DNA of 64,000 nt from an uncultured Clostridia bacterium (GCA_934500705.1 CAKSTI010000011.1:44925-108924), one strand, 5' to 3'; counted from the stretch's first letter, positions 1 to 12,190 are shown. Notes: generated by a model from the letters alone, not told the origin. A program made the numbers and translations.

Positions 1-84
1 GTCAATCTCTGCCGAGAGGGGGAGCGAATTTTTAACCGAATTATACACAATATCCGTTGCTGTTTTTCTTGCGTTTAAAGCCAT
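1..84 (-). CDS. 5' end of a gene cut by the window edge, probably rsmB (16S rRNA methyltransferase)
   Basis: Only the first 28 codons are inside the window; the reading frame is open to base 1. The start ATG (82-84 on the plus strand) is preceded on the minus strand by a GGAG ribosome site about 7 bases away, and the gene begins 12 bases after the fmt stop. The visible peptide starts MALNARKTATDIVYNSV. An Asn-Ala-Arg start followed by an Ala-rich helix resembles the NusB-like N-terminus of RsmB, which often follows fmt in Firmicutes. Identity therefore rests mainly on gene order. A zinc metallopeptidase, another frequent neighbour, is the main alternative. Confidence 0.45.
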   Translation of the reverse strand, partial: MALNARKTATDIVYNSVKNSLPLSAEID

Positions 85-96
85 TTGTATCTCCGC

Positions 97-1029
97 TTAT
101 TTAAGAATTGTTCCGACGGCAAGTTCGTTCCCTTTGAGGTAGTCCTCCACCGTCATTGCCTTTTTTGTTTCCGGCTGAATTTCGCACACGGTAAGCACCG
201 TTCCGGCGCCGCACGCCACGTCGAACGACTTGCCGCCGACGGATATAACCTCGCCGCACTTGGCGTCCGTCCTCTTGTCGGAAACGCTTGTTCTGAGGAT
301 TTTGACCCCCTTGCCGCCGAGCGTGCTCGACGCCTTCGGGAAAGGAGTAAGCCCTCTGACGAGGTTCATTATCTCTCTTGCGCTCCTCGTCCAGTCTATT
401 ACCGTCATTTCTTTATCTATCATACTTGCGTAATGCGTTGCAGCCTCGCCCTGCGGCACTCTCTCAATACTGCCGTCTGAAATTTTGTCTATCGTTTCGA
501 CAAGCAGTTTTGCGCCGATAGCGGAAAGGCGGTCGTGCACCGTGCCGAAGTTATCGTCATCGGTAAGCGGAATTGACTCCTTTAAGAGCATATCGCCCGT
601 GTCAAGTCCCTTGTCCATATACATTGTGGTAACGCCCGTTTCGCTCTCGCCGTCAATCAGACACCACTGCATAGGCGCCGCTCCCCTGTATTTGGGCAAA
701 AGCGAGCCGTGCACGTTTATACAGCCGTATTTGGGGTAGTTTATCACGTATTCGGGCAGCAGTTTTCCGTATGCCACAACGGCTATAAGGTCGGGTTTTT
801 CGGCATTTAATATCTGCTCAAAGGTTTCTCTTTTAAGGTTAGGCAGTTTGTATATGTGTTCGATGCCGAGGCTTTGTGCCTCTTTGCACACGTCGCACGC
901 AGTCATCTTGTGCCCTCTGCCTCTGGGTTTATCCTCGCTTGTCACAACGCTTGCGACTCCGTACTTTTCGCACAGAGCACGAAGTGATGCGCACGCAAAC
1001 TCCGGCGTGCCCATAAACATTATATTCAT
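97..1029 (-). CDS. fmt: Methionyl-tRNA formyltransferase
   Basis: Transfers a formyl group from 10-formyl-tetrahydrofolate to initiator Met-tRNA in the cytoplasm. The 310-residue protein has the family's full length. It starts [12 protein letters not shown], the Rossmann-like start of the formyltransferase fold. Around residues 104-150 it has [15 protein letters not shown] (catalytic Asn and His) and MDKGLDTGD (catalytic Asp); the C-terminal OB-like domain follows. The ATG overlaps the TGA of def in an ATGA, so the two are translationally coupled. Def and Fmt add and remove the same formyl group, and the pair is a standard arrangement. Confidence 0.96.
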   Translation of the reverse strand: MNIMFMGTPEFACASLRALCEKYGVASVVTSEDKPRGRGHKMTACDVCKEAQSLGIEHIYKLPNLKRETFEQILNAEKPDLIAVVAYGKLLPEYVINYPKYGCINVHGSLLPKYRGAAPMQWCLIDGESETGVTTMYMDKGLDTGDMLLKESIPLTDDDNFGTVHDRLSAIGAKLLVETIDKISDGSIERVPQGEAATHYASMIDKEMTVIDWTRSAREIMNLVRGLTPFPKASSTLGGKGVKILRTSVSDKRTDAKCGEVISVGGKSFDVACGAGTVLTVCEIQPETKKAMTVEDYLKGNELAVGTILK

Positions 1030-1487
1030 TCCTTGTCCACCTCAATGTACTGGGTTACCTTGTCTACAAAAACAATGCCGTCCAAGTGGTCTATCTCGTG
1101 GCACAGTGCCTTTTTGAGCATACCCTCGCCGTTAATGGTGATTTTTTCGCCGTAGCGGTTAAGGGCAGTTACGGTGACCTTTTGCGGACGTACAACGTAG
1201 CCGTATCTGCCCGGCACGCTCAGGCACCCCTCAACGTCCTTTTCGCTGCCCTCGCAGGACACTATTTCGGGGTTTATGAGTTCCAAAAGTCCGTCGCCCA
1301 CGTCTATGCACACAAGCCTTTTTAAAATTCCGACCTGCGGTGCGGCAATTCCCACGCCGTCCGCCTTATACATAGTTTCTGCCATATCGTCAAGAAGCTG
1401 AACAATCTTATCGTCTATGTTCTCCACAGGTCTGCATTTTTTTCTCAATATGTCATCGCCGAGCTGTCTTATATTTCTCAATGCCAT
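1026..1487 (-). CDS. def: Peptide deformylase
   Basis: Metallo-hydrolase that removes the N-formyl group from nascent proteins. I start it at ATG 1487 (153 residues, [16 protein letters not shown]) rather than at upstream codons. This start has a clear AAAGGTG ribosome site about 8 bases away, and the protein then matches the usual family start. The three metal and catalytic motifs are present: [18 protein letters not shown] and the HEIDHLDG helix with both His ligands and the catalytic Glu. It lies 13 bases after priA and overlaps fmt by four bases. Confidence 0.96.
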   Translation of the reverse strand: MALRNIRQLGDDILRKKCRPVENIDDKIVQLLDDMAETMYKADGVGIAAPQVGILKRLVCIDVGDGLLELINPEIVSCEGSEKDVEGCLSVPGRYGYVVRPQKVTVTALNRYGEKITINGEGMLKKALCHEIDHLDGIVFVDKVTQYIEVDKE

Positions 1488-1500
1488 ACAAATCACCTTT

Positions 1501-3957
1501 CTAATACATATTTGACGGGTTGACGTCAACGGAAATCTGAGAATTTCCACGCATCAACTGATATTTTTTAATCAAATCGCCGAGTTTGTCATACAAATTT
1601 TTGGAGTACCGGCTTTTCGCCAAAAAGCGGTAGCGGTACTTGTTGTTTATTCTGAAAAGCGGCGCCTCCGCAACCGGGTACAAAAGCACGGTTTCCGTCT
1701 GTGCAATTCTCTGCACATCACCGTAAAACCTCTTTGCCGTGCTCTGCGCCGTGTTTTTGTTCTCCGATGTAAAGACGAAGTTTAAAAATTCGCAGAACGG
1801 CGGATACACCAGCATCTTTCTGAGTTCTATTTCGTCTTTGTAAAATTCGTCATAGTCCTGCTTTGCGGCGCTCACTATCGTTTCATTCTCCGGGTTGTAC
1901 GTCTGAATTACCGCTCTTCCTCCGTACTTGCCACGCCCCGCTCTGCCGCACACCTGGGTTATGAGGTCAAATGTACGCTCCGCCGCACGGTAGTCGTCCA
2001 TATTAAGGCTCATATCCGCAGCTATTATCCCCACAAGTGTGACGTTTTCAAAGTCAAGACCTTTGCTTATCATCTGCGTGCCGACGAGAATGTCCGCCTC
2101 ACGGTTTTTAAATTTATTAAGCAGTGTTTCGTGGCTCATTCTCTTAGCCGTGGTGTCTGCGTCCATTCTGATTACCGACGCATCGGGAAAGAGCTTTTCT
2201 ATCTCGTCCGCCACCTTCTGCGTTCCTATGCCGAAGTAGCGTATGTACTTGCTCCCGCACGACGGGCACGTGTGCGGTACATCTGTAACGTAATCGCAGT
2301 AGTGGCACACCATCTTGTCAACCGACTTGTGATATGTGAGCGAAACATTGCAGTTTGGACACTGCACAACGTATCCGCAGTTTCTGCACGATACAAAGCT
2401 GGAAAATCCACGGCGGTTTAAAAACAGAATTGTCTGCCTGCCGCTTTTAAGATTTTCGCTCATTTCCTCTATGAGCCGACGGCTGAAAATGCTCATATTG
2501 CCGTCCGCCATCTCCTCACGCATATCTGCAATCTCCGCCCGTGGCAGCGGTGCGTCATTGACACGTTTATTTAAAAAAAGCGGTTTGTACTTGCCGCTCT
2601 GCGCCTTGTACGTGCTCTCCACAAGCGGTGTTGCGCTTGCAAGAAGTACTGCGGCGCTGTGCTGATTTGCACGGAAACGGGCAATCTCCGCCGTGCTGTA
2701 CTTTGGCGACTGCTCCGATTTGTAGGTGTTTTCGTGTTCCTCGTCTATTATAAAAATCCCCACATTGTCAAACGGGGCAAAAACCGCACTGCGTGCCCCC
2801 ACGACAATGTCAGCCTCCTTATCCTTTATCCTTTTCCACTGGTCGTAGCGCTGTTTCTGCGTGAGCGAACTGTGGAAAACTGCCGCCCTGTCGCCAAAGC
2901 GTGACATAACACGTCTGACCATCTGCGGTGTAAGGCTTATCTCCGGCACAAGAAAAACCGCCTGTTTTCCCATCTCCACCGTCTTTTTGATAATATCCAG
3001 ATAAACCTCGGTTTTTCCGCTCCCCGTCACTCCGTGAAGGAGAAACGTCTGCTTTTCGCCTTTTTTAATACTTTCGAACACGCTGTCGGACACCGCCTGT
3101 TGCTGCGGAGTGAGGGGGTGTATGTCGGGCGTCTGTTCCTCAAAATTTTCAAAGATGTTCTCTCTGCGGACAACTTTGTATATTCTGAGATACCCCTTTG
3201 TTTCCAGTGTCTTTGCAACGCTCCTTTCCGTCTGAGCATACTCCAAAAGCTCTGACAGGAGCATCTGTCTGTTTTCTGCCAGTATTTCAAGGCACCTTGC
3301 ACGTGCCGGCGCTCTTTTCTGCATAGCGCAGACGGCGTCCGCCGCCTCGGAAAAGCTGACGGAAAGCTCCGCCCACTCCTCTGTGCTGTCGTGAATACCG
3401 TCCTGCTCTCTCTCCTCTACCGTCACAATGCCCTTTTTCTCCATTGTGGCAAGCGTCACAGTTATATTCTTTCCGCCAACGGCAGAGAGTATATCCTCCG
3501 CCGACGCCGTACCGTTTTGCAAAAACTCGCAAATTGCCGTGGCTCTGAGCGAATGTTTGAGGTATTTTACCGCCTCGTCGGACAGATTATCGCACAGCGT
3601 TACATACTTCTTTATCTGCACACCCACGCCCGACGGCACAACCGCCCTTATTGCCGAGATGTAACTGCAAAAATAGCGGTGCCGCATAAAGCGTATAAGT
3701 GCGCTCATATTGTCGTTAAAATAGGAATATCCGTCGCAGACGGACAGTATACTTTTAAGCTCCGGGTGCTCCGAGTTCTGTGCAAAGCCCAAGATGTAGC
3801 CCTCGTACTTTTTGTTGCCCTTGCCAAAGGGCACAAGCACACGCACGCCGACTGCGGCGCCGCCTTCAAGCTCGCTCGGCACGGCATAGTGGTATATGTC
3901 GTCCGTAGCTCTTGAATTGCTGCTGAGCACAACCTCTGCAATCACTCGGTTTTTCAC
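1501..3957 (-). CDS. priA: Primosomal protein N', replication restart helicase
   Basis: 3'-to-5' DNA helicase that reloads the replisome at stalled forks. The 818-residue protein has an N-terminal DNA-binding domain (about 1-110), a Walker A motif [12 protein letters not shown] near residue 310 and a DEEH Walker B motif ([14 protein letters not shown]). An eight-cysteine zinc-binding region follows ([27 protein letters not shown]), then helicase motif V/VI sequence including [14 protein letters not shown] and QVCGRAGRG. Length and motif order fit a complete PriA. It begins two bases after the coaBC stop. Confidence 0.96.
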   Translation of the reverse strand: MKNRVIAEVVLSSNSRATDDIYHYAVPSELEGGAAVGVRVLVPFGKGNKKYEGYILGFAQNSEHPELKSILSVCDGYSYFNDNMSALIRFMRHRYFCSYISAIRAVVPSGVGVQIKKYVTLCDNLSDEAVKYLKHSLRATAICEFLQNGTASAEDILSAVGGKNITVTLATMEKKGIVTVEEREQDGIHDSTEEWAELSVSFSEAADAVCAMQKRAPARARCLEILAENRQMLLSELLEYAQTERSVAKTLETKGYLRIYKVVRRENIFENFEEQTPDIHPLTPQQQAVSDSVFESIKKGEKQTFLLHGVTGSGKTEVYLDIIKKTVEMGKQAVFLVPEISLTPQMVRRVMSRFGDRAAVFHSSLTQKQRYDQWKRIKDKEADIVVGARSAVFAPFDNVGIFIIDEEHENTYKSEQSPKYSTAEIARFRANQHSAAVLLASATPLVESTYKAQSGKYKPLFLNKRVNDAPLPRAEIADMREEMADGNMSIFSRRLIEEMSENLKSGRQTILFLNRRGFSSFVSCRNCGYVVQCPNCNVSLTYHKSVDKMVCHYCDYVTDVPHTCPSCGSKYIRYFGIGTQKVADEIEKLFPDASVIRMDADTTAKRMSHETLLNKFKNREADILVGTQMISKGLDFENVTLVGIIAADMSLNMDDYRAAERTFDLITQVCGRAGRGKYGGRAVIQTYNPENETIVSAAKQDYDEFYKDEIELRKMLVYPPFCEFLNFVFTSENKNTAQSTAKRFYGDVQRIAQTETVLLYPVAEAPLFRINNKYRYRFLAKSRYSKNLYDKLGDLIKKYQLMRGNSQISVDVNPSNMY

Positions 3958-3959
3958 TC

Positions 3960-5159
3960 CTAACGCTTACTTATTTTTATACACTCATCGAGTATGATAT
4001 GAGCAATTTCCTCTTTTTCCATTATATCAAGCGGTTTTTGGTTTCCGTTTTTGTCAATAATGGTGACGATATTTGTATTGCCCTTAAACCCTGCGCCCTC
4101 TTTGGAGAGGTCGTTTGCAACTATGATGTCAAGGTTTTTGGAGGCAAGTTTTTTCCTTGCGTTCTCTATGAGGTTCTGCGTTTCCATACAAAATCCCGCA
4201 AGGACGGTATCTCCCTTATTCTCGCCGATTTTCTTTAAAATATCGGGGTTCTGTTCAAGCTCTATTTCGAGGTTTGCGCCCTTTTTAATCTTGTTTTCCG
4301 CAGTATTTTTGGGTCTGTAATCGGCAACTGCCGCCGCCTTTACGATGATATCAGCATCTTTGGCATAATATACAGTTTTGTCGTACATCTGCCGTGCGCT
4401 TGTAACGCTCTCCACGCACACTCCGCCAAAAGGTCTGATGTTAACCGGACCTGAAATAAGGCAAACGTCGGCGCCACGAAGCTTTGCCGCCTTGGCAACG
4501 GCGTAACCCATTTTTCCGCTCGAATGGTTGGAGATAAAGCGCACGGGGTCTATTGCCTCAACCGTAGGCCCTGCGGTGACAAGCACCTTTTTGCCCGTCA
4601 AATCCTTGCGCCTGTATGCGGCAAGTTCCACATCGTCTATAATCCTGTCAATCTCGGCAAGTCTGCCCTTGCCGACGGTTCCGCACGCAAGCATACCCTC
4701 GTCCGGCTCCGTAAAGCCGTATCCCAGAGCTGTGAGGGAGGCTATGTTTTTTTGAACAATCGGATTTTTATACATATTGTCGTTCATAGCCGGGGCAAAC
4801 AGCACCTTGCCCGTTGCCGCCATAACCGCAGTGGTTAAAAAGTCGTCGGCAATTCCGCAGGCGACTTTGCCTATAACATTTGCCGTTGCCGGGCAGATGA
4901 GAAACACGTCCGCCCACTGTGCAAGCGACACGTGCTCAACCTCGCTGTAATCGGGCAGGTCAAACATATCACAGATTACCTTGTTTTTGGAAAGCGTTCC
5001 GAAGGTCAGCGGCGACACAAACTCGCACGCCTCTTTTGTCATAACAACCTTAACCTGTGCCCCGTCCTTTTTAAGACGGCTTACGACCTCCGCCGCTTTG
5101 TATGCGGCAATGCAGCCGGTTACACCGACTGCAACGTTTATCCCGTCAAGCGTTTTCAT
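3960..5159 (-). CDS. coaBC: Bifunctional phosphopantothenoylcysteine decarboxylase / phosphopantothenate-cysteine ligase
   Basis: Catalyses two successive steps of coenzyme A synthesis. The 399-residue fusion has an N-terminal FMN-binding CoaC domain (about 1-180). It shows GVTGCIAAYKAAEV, the active-site His region VEHVSLAQWAD, and the PAMNDNMYKNP substrate-clamp motif. The C-terminal CoaB domain (about 185-399) has VTAGPTVEAIDPVRFISNHSSGKMG. The start overlaps the end of rpoZ by 14 bases. The rpoZ-coaBC-priA-def-fmt order is conserved in many Firmicutes. Confidence 0.96.
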   Translation of the reverse strand: MKTLDGINVAVGVTGCIAAYKAAEVVSRLKKDGAQVKVVMTKEACEFVSPLTFGTLSKNKVICDMFDLPDYSEVEHVSLAQWADVFLICPATANVIGKVACGIADDFLTTAVMAATGKVLFAPAMNDNMYKNPIVQKNIASLTALGYGFTEPDEGMLACGTVGKGRLAEIDRIIDDVELAAYRRKDLTGKKVLVTAGPTVEAIDPVRFISNHSSGKMGYAVAKAAKLRGADVCLISGPVNIRPFGGVCVESVTSARQMYDKTVYYAKDADIIVKAAAVADYRPKNTAENKIKKGANLEIELEQNPDILKKIGENKGDTVLAGFCMETQNLIENARKKLASKNLDIIVANDLSKEGAGFKGNTNIVTIIDKNGNQKPLDIMEKEEIAHIILDECIKISKR

Positions 5160-5439
5160 CGGGATTTTCCTCTTTCTCCTGTGCCTCGTGCTCCAAAATA
5201 TCGTTCATAATGCTCTCGCTGTCGGACACGGTATTGCTCTTGGGTCCTCTGAGTGTAACCTTGTTTTCCGCAATTTCGTTAACGGCGATGCTCACGGGTT
5301 TGTCGGACTTGCACTCGGTAAACGTAATGCCTGTCGATACAATCTCTCTCGCCCTCTTTGCAGCGGCTATAACCAGAGTATATCTGCTGTTTATCTTCTT
5401 GCTTTTCATAAGTTCTGTTGCTGACGGTCTTAACATCAT
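5146..5439 (-). CDS. rpoZ: RNA polymerase omega subunit
   Basis: Small RNA polymerase subunit that helps assemble and stabilise beta-prime. The protein starts [11 protein letters not shown] and contains the family hallmark SRYTLVIAAAKRARE near the N-terminus; the acidic tail (QEKEENPDENA) is poorly conserved. The start is one of two tandem ATGs (5439 or 5436) that overlap the gmk TGA. A GAGGTG ribosome site about 8 bases upstream slightly favours 5439. About 97 residues is a little longer than typical clostridial omega. Confidence 0.93.
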   Translation of the reverse strand: MMLRPSATELMKSKKINSRYTLVIAAAKRAREIVSTGITFTECKSDKPVSIAVNEIAENKVTLRGPKSNTVSDSESIMNDILEHEAQEKEENPDENA

Positions 5440-6059
5440 AATCCACACACCTCATTAATAATATTTATATTCTTACCAACCTTTTGCCCCTCCGCCTTGA
5501 CTATGCAGCGAAATGCTTCCACAGCAGCATCGAGGTCGTCATTTATCAATATGTAATCATAATTATCTATCAGGAGAACCTCCTGTTTTGCACGTTCAAT
5601 GCGCCTGTCTATAACTTCTGTGCTCTCAGTATGGCGCTCTATGAGCCTTCTGCGCAGCTCCTCAAACGACGGCGGAAGCACAAACACGCAGGCGGCGTCT
5701 TTAAAGCTCTTTTTAACCTTCATTGCGCCCTGAACCTCAATTTCCAGAATGACGTCCTTGCCTGCCGACATCATATCCATAACCGGCTGTTTGGGCGTGC
5801 CGTAGTAATTTCCGCAAAATTCCGCCCACTCCGCAAGTCCGTCGTTTGCAATCAGATATTCAAATTCTTCCCGTGTCTTGTAATAATAATTCACGCCCTC
5901 TTTTTCGCCGCATCTCGGCGCCCTTGTGGTTGCCGAAACGGAGAGAAAGGAATTATCACCGCTGTATCTTTTAAAATATTCGTCCATTATAGTGCCCTTG
6001 CCCGTGCCCGACGGCCCGGAAACAATGAGCAGTGCGCCTTTTCTATTCTTCAAGTTCAT
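5436..6059 (-). CDS. gmk: Guanylate kinase
   Basis: Phosphorylates GMP to GDP with ATP. I start at [18 protein letters not shown] (ATG 6057-6059); upstream in-frame codons lie inside remA and add unrelated residues. The P-loop [10 protein letters not shown] is at about residues 14-23. GMP-binding residues follow in [21 protein letters not shown], and the lid and LIERHTES segment are typical. At 207 residues the length is standard. It overlaps remA upstream by 17 bases and the rpoZ start downstream. Confidence 0.96.
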   Translation of the reverse strand: MNLKNRKGALLIVSGPSGTGKGTIMDEYFKRYSGDNSFLSVSATTRAPRCGEKEGVNYYYKTREEFEYLIANDGLAEWAEFCGNYYGTPKQPVMDMMSAGKDVILEIEVQGAMKVKKSFKDAACVFVLPPSFEELRRRLIERHTESTEVIDRRIERAKQEVLLIDNYDYILINDDLDAAVEAFRCIVKAEGQKVGKNINIINEVCGL

Positions 6060-6315
6060 CGGCCTCCAAAATGTTATCGTCGTCCTTGCTGAGTCTGCCG
6101 GCAACCGTTTCTGTCTGAATAGCGGACAAAATGATGTGACCGCTGTCGGTTATAATTACGCTCCTTGTCCTTCTGCCGTAGGTTGCGTCTATGAGCATAC
6201 CCTTGTCACGTGCCTCCTGTATCATACGCTTAATCGGCGCCGACTCCGGGCTTACTATGGCAACAAGACGTTCTGCGGAAACAATGTTTCCGAAACCGAT
6301 GTTTATAAGTTTCAT
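6043..6315 (-). CDS. remA: RemA family regulator (DUF370), extracellular matrix/biofilm regulator
   Basis: Small DNA-binding regulator that in Bacillus activates biofilm matrix genes. The 90-residue protein [12 protein letters not shown]... carries the family's signature stretches [20 protein letters not shown], and [22 protein letters not shown] with its Arg-rich DNA-contact loop. It lies between yicC and gmk, the classical Firmicutes position. A run of G residues (AGGGGGA) about 7 bases before the ATG serves as ribosome site. What it controls in this organism is unknown. Confidence 0.92.
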   Translation of the reverse strand: MKLINIGFGNIVSAERLVAIVSPESAPIKRMIQEARDKGMLIDATYGRRTRSVIITDSGHIILSAIQTETVAGRLSKDDDNILEADELEE

Positions 6316-6326
6316 AATCTGTCCCC

Positions 6327-7205
6327 CTATTCGATGTTCTGAACCTGTTCTCTCACCTTTTCAAGCTCCGCCTTTAAGTCAACCACTGCCTTTGCAACGG
6401 CAAAGTCGTTGCATTTGCTGCCCATTGTGTTTGCCTCACGGTTAAGCTCTTGGAGAGTAAAGTCGAGTTTTCTGCCGACCGGCACATCGGAATTTAAGAG
6501 CGTTTCAAACTCCTTTAAGTGGCTCTCAAAACGAACCTGTTCCTCTGTGATATTGATTTTGTCGGCAAACAGGGCAACCTCGGTCAAAAGTCTGCCCTCG
6601 TCAACCTCAACGCCTGCAAGTATTTCCTCTATTCTTTCCTTAATTTTAACTCTGTATTCGTTTACCGTATCGTCGGAACGGCTCTTTATGACTTCCAGAA
6701 TGCGGCGCATCTCGTCGATCTCGCCAACAAAAAATTCCTTTAACCGACCGCCCTCACGCTCACGGTTTTTGATGATGTCATCAAGGGCAAGTCCGACCGC
6801 CGTCTTTGTGTCGGCAATGATTTTGTCCTTGTCCTGCTCCTTTTTTTCTATGTTAAAAATATCGGTAAACTGTGCGAGCGACGATGCCGTAACATCGTCT
6901 TTAAGACCGAACTTTTCGCTGAGAGCCTTTAATGCGCCGACATAACCCGCCGCAACGTTTTCGTTAAGCGAAACAGCCTTGTCGTCGCCGTCCGCAAAGT
7001 CGTACTGAATAAACACGTCCAACTTGCCGCGGCTTATCCTCGACGACACGCACTCACGCACTGCGTCCTCGACAAAGGTATACTGCTTATACAGCCTTGC
7101 GTTGTAGTCAAAATAGCGGTTGTTGACGCTCTTTATTTCAACGGTTATCTTGCAGTCGCCGGCGGACAGCTCCGCCCTGCCGTAACCTGTCATACTCTTT
7201 ATCAT
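6327..7205 (-). CDS. YicC/YloC family endoribonuclease
   Basis: Homologue of the E. coli stress-linked endoribonuclease YicC and of Bacillus YloC. It starts [12 protein letters not shown], the diagnostic N-terminus, continues with [12 protein letters not shown], and ends with [21 protein letters not shown], the conserved C-terminal DUF1732 motif. The 292-residue length is standard. I chose ATG 7205, 8 bases after GAGGAT, over the in-frame TTG just before it. It is first in the run leading to fmt and has its own promoter upstream. Confidence 0.93.
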   Translation of the reverse strand: MIKSMTGYGRAELSAGDCKITVEIKSVNNRYFDYNARLYKQYTFVEDAVRECVSSRISRGKLDVFIQYDFADGDDKAVSLNENVAAGYVGALKALSEKFGLKDDVTASSLAQFTDIFNIEKKEQDKDKIIADTKTAVGLALDDIIKNREREGGRLKEFFVGEIDEMRRILEVIKSRSDDTVNEYRVKIKERIEEILAGVEVDEGRLLTEVALFADKINITEEQVRFESHLKEFETLLNSDVPVGRKLDFTLQELNREANTMGSKCNDFAVAKAVVDLKAELEKVREQVQNIE

Positions 7206-7241
7206 CAAATCATATCCTCGCTGAATATATTTTTACAACTA

Positions 7242-7270
7242 ATTATAGCAAAAAAGAAAACAAATTACAA
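7242..7270 (-). promoter_or_regulatory. Probable sigma-A promoter of the yicC-to-fmt operon
   Basis: On the minus strand there is a -35 box TTGTAA (plus positions 7265-7270), a 17-base spacer and a perfect -10 box TATAAT (7242-7247), about 35 bases before the yicC ATG. The surrounding DNA is very AT-rich, so the -35 assignment is less certain than the -10. Confidence 0.7.
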
Positions 7271-7293
7271 TATATTTATAAAAATTTTTTGCA

Positions 7294-7332
7294 AAAAAAT
7301 TCCCCTCCGTACCGTTCGGAGAGGAATTTTCA
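7294..7332 (-). terminator. Intrinsic terminator of the heat-shock operon
   Basis: Directly after the dnaJ stop there is a near-perfect stem (AATTCCCCTCCG pairing with CGGAGAGGAATT around a short loop). On the minus strand it is followed by a run of seven T. It separates the dnaJ transcript from the yicC promoter. Confidence 0.88.
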
Positions 7333-8499
7333 TCATTTAAAGGTATCTCTCATTTTTTCAAAGAAAGATTTATGCTGTTTGTAGTTATTTTCGTTAGACG
7401 CCTTGGCAAAGGCACGCAGAGCGTCTTTTTGCTCTTTGCTTAAATTCTTGGGCACTTCGACCGCCGCACGGATAATCATATCTCCACGCATTCCGCTGCG
7501 CACGTTGGGTATGCCCTTGCCCCTCAGGCGGAACTCCGTTCCGGGCTGTGTGCCCTCGGGAATGGTGTAGCTGATTTTACCGAGCGTGTACTTTTTAACC
7601 TCGTCCAAAACAGGTACGTCAACGTCCGCTCCGAGAGCCGCCTGGACAAATGTTATCGGCACGGTGCAGTACACGTCTGTGCCACGTCTTGCAAACACGG
7701 CGTGCTTCTTTATGCGCACGGTAACGAGCAAATCGCCCGACGGGCCGCCCTTGCTGCCCACGTTTCCGAGTCCACGGTAACGAACCGTCTCGCCGTTGTC
7801 TATGCCTGCCGGAATATCCACGTCCACGGTTTTTGCACGTTTAATCTTGCCCTTGCCGTGGCATTTGGTACACGGATTTTTAATAATCTTACCCGTGCCG
7901 CCGCACTGTGAACACGTTGTAACATTTACCATCTGACCGAACATTGAGTTTGTAACCTTTTTAAACTCGCCCGTACCGTGACACGTGGGACAGGTTATGC
8001 GGTCGGACTCGTTTTTGCAGCCTCTACCGCCGCACTCGTCGCAGTTTTCAATGACGTACAGCTTAATGCTCTTTTTAACGCCGAATGCCGCCTCCTCAAA
8101 AGAAAGCAGAACGCTCTCCTCTATGTCGCTGCCACGTACAGGGCCGTTTCTGCGCCTTTGACCGCCGCCAAAACCGCCGCCGAAAAACGAACCGAAAATA
8201 TCGCCCAAGTCACCGAAGTCCGCACCCCCGAAACCGCCGCCGTTAAATCCGCCGCCTGCGCCGAAGTTGGGGTCAACCCCTGCGTGTCCGTACTGGTCGT
8301 AGCGTTGGCGCTTTTCGGCATTGCTGAGTACCTCGTATGCCTCGCCCGCCTCTTTAAACTTTGCCTCAGCCTCTTTGTCGCCGGGGTGAAGGTCGGGGTG
8401 GTATTTCTTTGCAACCCTGCGGTATGCCTTTTTTATCTCGTCCTCGCTCGCCCCTTTCTGAACGCCGAGAACCTCGTAATAATCTCTCTTATCTGCCAT
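7333..8499 (-). CDS. dnaJ: Chaperone DnaJ (Hsp40)
   Basis: Co-chaperone that stimulates DnaK ATPase and delivers substrates. The 388-residue protein has a J domain (about 1-70) with the HPD motif ([11 protein letters not shown]). A Gly/Phe-rich region follows, extended and strongly Gly-rich at about 76-120. Then come four CxxCxGxG zinc-binding repeats ([32 protein letters not shown] at about 145-215) and the C-terminal substrate domains. It is the last gene of the hrcA operon, separated from dnaK by 116 bases that contain strong inverted repeats. Confidence 0.97.
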   Translation of the reverse strand: MADKRDYYEVLGVQKGASEDEIKKAYRRVAKKYHPDLHPGDKEAEAKFKEAGEAYEVLSNAEKRQRYDQYGHAGVDPNFGAGGGFNGGGFGGADFGDLGDIFGSFFGGGFGGGQRRRNGPVRGSDIEESVLLSFEEAAFGVKKSIKLYVIENCDECGGRGCKNESDRITCPTCHGTGEFKKVTNSMFGQMVNVTTCSQCGGTGKIIKNPCTKCHGKGKIKRAKTVDVDIPAGIDNGETVRYRGLGNVGSKGGPSGDLLVTVRIKKHAVFARRGTDVYCTVPITFVQAALGADVDVPVLDEVKKYTLGKISYTIPEGTQPGTEFRLRGKGIPNVRSGMRGDMIIRAAVEVPKNLSKEQKDALRAFAKASNENNYKQHKSFFEKMRDTFK

Positions 8500-8528
8500 T
8501 AATATTTACACCGCCTTACATAACAGAG

Positions 8529-8598
8529 AGCGGTGCAAAAGTACACCGCTACTCCCTGCGGGCGTGCCGCACTGCGCAAAGCGCACAGACGCGGCACG
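8529..8598. repeat. Two tandem hairpins between dnaK and dnaJ
   Basis: The dnaK-dnaJ spacer holds a 7-bp perfect stem (AGCGGTG at 8529-8535 with CACCGCT at 8544-8550). Next to it is a longer one: CGTGCCGC at 8563-8570 pairs with GCGGCACG at 8591-8598, with a nested TGCGC/GCGCA pair inside. No T-run follows on the minus strand, so these do not look like an efficient terminator. An RNA processing or stability site, or partial attenuation that lowers dnaJ expression, is more plausible. Confidence 0.6.
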
Positions 8599-8615
8599 TC
8601 CCGTCAGAAATCAAA

Positions 8616-10469
<1,854 letters not shown>

Positions 10470-10478
10470 CTAAAAAAA

Positions 10479-11006
10479 TCAATTTGCAACTTTAACCATA
10501 CTGTGACGGATTACCTTGTCATTGAACATATAACCTTTTTGGAACTGCTCAACGACGGTGTTTTCGTCAACCTTGTCATCATCAACGTGCATAACCGCAT
10601 TGTGTATTTCCGGGTTAAACTGCTCGCCCACCGACTTAATCTCGCTGACGCCCAGTTTTTTGAAAATATCCTCGGTCTGCTTTAAAACCATCTCAACTCC
10701 CTTGTAGTGGTCGCTCTCCTTGTCGGCAAACGAGTCAAGGGCACGTTCAAGGTTGTCTATAACCGGCAGTAGCGCCGCAACGGTGTCTTTGACGCTGTCG
10801 GTGTAGATTGCCTCTTTTTCCCTCACGGTGCGCTTTTTAAAATTGTCATACTCTGCAAGAAGTCTTTGGTACTGCTCCTTGCCGGCGCTTATCTCCGCAT
10901 CTTTCTGCTCCAAAAGCTCCGTGAGTTCGTTTTCGGCTTTCTTGTTTTCCTCTTTTACCTCTTGGGTGTTTTCGCTCTTTTGAGCCTCTGTCTTTTTCTT
11001 AGACAT
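10479..11006 (-). CDS. grpE: Nucleotide exchange factor GrpE
   Basis: Exchanges ADP for ATP on DnaK. The 175-residue protein has a charged, coiled-coil N-terminal half (about 1-75, rich in Lys and Glu). The conserved core follows: RLLAEYDNFKKRT, LLPVIDNLERAL, and the C-terminal beta-wing motif PEIHNAVMHVDD ... VVEQFQKGYMFNDKVIRHSMVKVAN. It starts four bases after the hrcA stop. Confidence 0.97.
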   Translation of the reverse strand: MSKKKTEAQKSENTQEVKEENKKAENELTELLEQKDAEISAGKEQYQRLLAEYDNFKKRTVREKEAIYTDSVKDTVAALLPVIDNLERALDSFADKESDHYKGVEMVLKQTEDIFKKLGVSEIKSVGEQFNPEIHNAVMHVDDDKVDENTVVEQFQKGYMFNDKVIRHSMVKVAN

Positions 11007-11010
11007 TAAA

Positions 11011-12057
11011 TCACTCTCCCTGCGGTGTGAAACCGTTTAAATCTTTGAGATGCTCGGAAAGGTATTTAAGCGTGGAAATAACCTTTGCGTAGTCCATTCT
11101 CGTAGGCCCTATAATCGCCATCTTGCCCGACAGACTTCCGCCGAGGCTGTAATCCGACACAACCATACTCAAATCGTGGTCTTTAAGGTGTTCGCTCTCA
11201 TTCCCGATTATTACGGAAATCGCCTTGCCGATGCTCTCTTTTTTAAGTATTTCTTTAATTTCGCCGGAATTTTCTTTTTTTACAAAATTCAAAAAATCCC
11301 TTGTGCGGTTTATATCATTAAATTCCGGGTGGTTAAAAATATTAGCCGTGCCGGAACAAACAATACTGCAATCCGTAACCTCGTCCGCCAGCTCGGACAA
11401 AAAGCCGAATATCAAATCCAGCATAAAGCTCTCTACGGGTATTATTTGCTTTTCTTCCTCTAAAATATCCCTTGTCAAAGCGTCTAAATTGACTCCCGCA
11501 AGTTTTGCGTTGAGGTAGTTGGAAAGCTTTTCCAGAACCTCGCCGTCATACGGCTTTTTAACACGCATTGTCCTGTTTTTGACAACGCCCTCACTCAGCA
11601 CCACAATCATTACAAAACTTACCTTGTCTATTCCGATTAGCTTTACCGAACATATCATATACTTAGACGGTACCGGCGTTGTAAAAACCGCCGTGTAATT
11701 GGTAAGCAGACTCATCATATCCGTAACGCCTGTGAGGATTTTGTTAAACTCCACATACTGCCGTGCAAGCGCAATCTTAATCTGCTTTATCTCGCCGAGC
11801 GTGAGCCTGTACTCCCTCATAAGACCGTTTACATAAGTTCTGTAACCCAAGACCGACGGGACACGCCCTGCCGAAGTGTGCGGTTTTTCAAGATAACCCG
11901 CCTCCTCCAACGCCGCCATCTCGTTTCTGACGGTTGCCGAGCTTACGCCGAGGTCGTGACTTGCAAGAATGTACGCCGAGCCGACAGGCTCTGCCGTCAT
12001 AATGTAATCGTCAATTATCGCTTGAAGAATTTTTTCCTTTCTCTCGCTAAGTTCCAT
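11011..12057 (-). CDS. hrcA: Heat-inducible transcription repressor HrcA
   Basis: Represses the heat-shock operon by binding CIRCE, with GroE as co-factor. The 348-residue protein has an N-terminal winged helix (about 1-75; SERKEKILQAIIDDYI ... SSATVRNEMAALEEAGYLEKPHTSAGRVPS), the most conserved part of the family. A GAF-like and dimerisation region follows. It is the first gene of the operon, directly downstream of a perfect CIRCE element, so it is autoregulated. Confidence 0.97.
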   Translation of the reverse strand: MELSERKEKILQAIIDDYIMTAEPVGSAYILASHDLGVSSATVRNEMAALEEAGYLEKPHTSAGRVPSVLGYRTYVNGLMREYRLTLGEIKQIKIALARQYVEFNKILTGVTDMMSLLTNYTAVFTTPVPSKYMICSVKLIGIDKVSFVMIVVLSEGVVKNRTMRVKKPYDGEVLEKLSNYLNAKLAGVNLDALTRDILEEEKQIIPVESFMLDLIFGFLSELADEVTDCSIVCSGTANIFNHPEFNDINRTRDFLNFVKKENSGEIKEILKKESIGKAISVIIGNESEHLKDHDLSMVVSDYSLGGSLSGKMAIIGPTRMDYAKVISTLKYLSEHLKDLNGFTPQGE

Positions 12058-12096
12058 ACTCTCATCTCCTCAAAGCACAGAAACAAAAAAATCCTG

Positions 12097-12123
12097 TTAG
12101 CACTCAACACCTTCGAGTGCTAA
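12097..12123. promoter_or_regulatory. CIRCE operator (HrcA binding site)
   Basis: A perfect 9-bp inverted repeat, TTAGCACTC, nine spacer bases, GAGTGCTAA, matches the CIRCE consensus at every arm position. It lies about 40 bases upstream of the hrcA ATG and just downstream of the -10 box. Confidence 0.98.
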
Positions 12124-12130
12124 CAGTTAT

Positions 12131-12159
12131 AAAATAACACCATATTACCAATTTGTCAA
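12131..12159 (-). promoter_or_regulatory. Sigma-A promoter of hrcA-grpE-dnaK-dnaJ
   Basis: On the minus strand: -35 TTGACA (12154-12159), 17-base spacer, -10 TATTTT (12131-12136). The CIRCE element starts a few bases downstream, so HrcA would block the transcription start. Confidence 0.8.
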
Positions 12160-12190
12160 GGGGTTTTTTAAAATTTGCAAAAATTTACAA

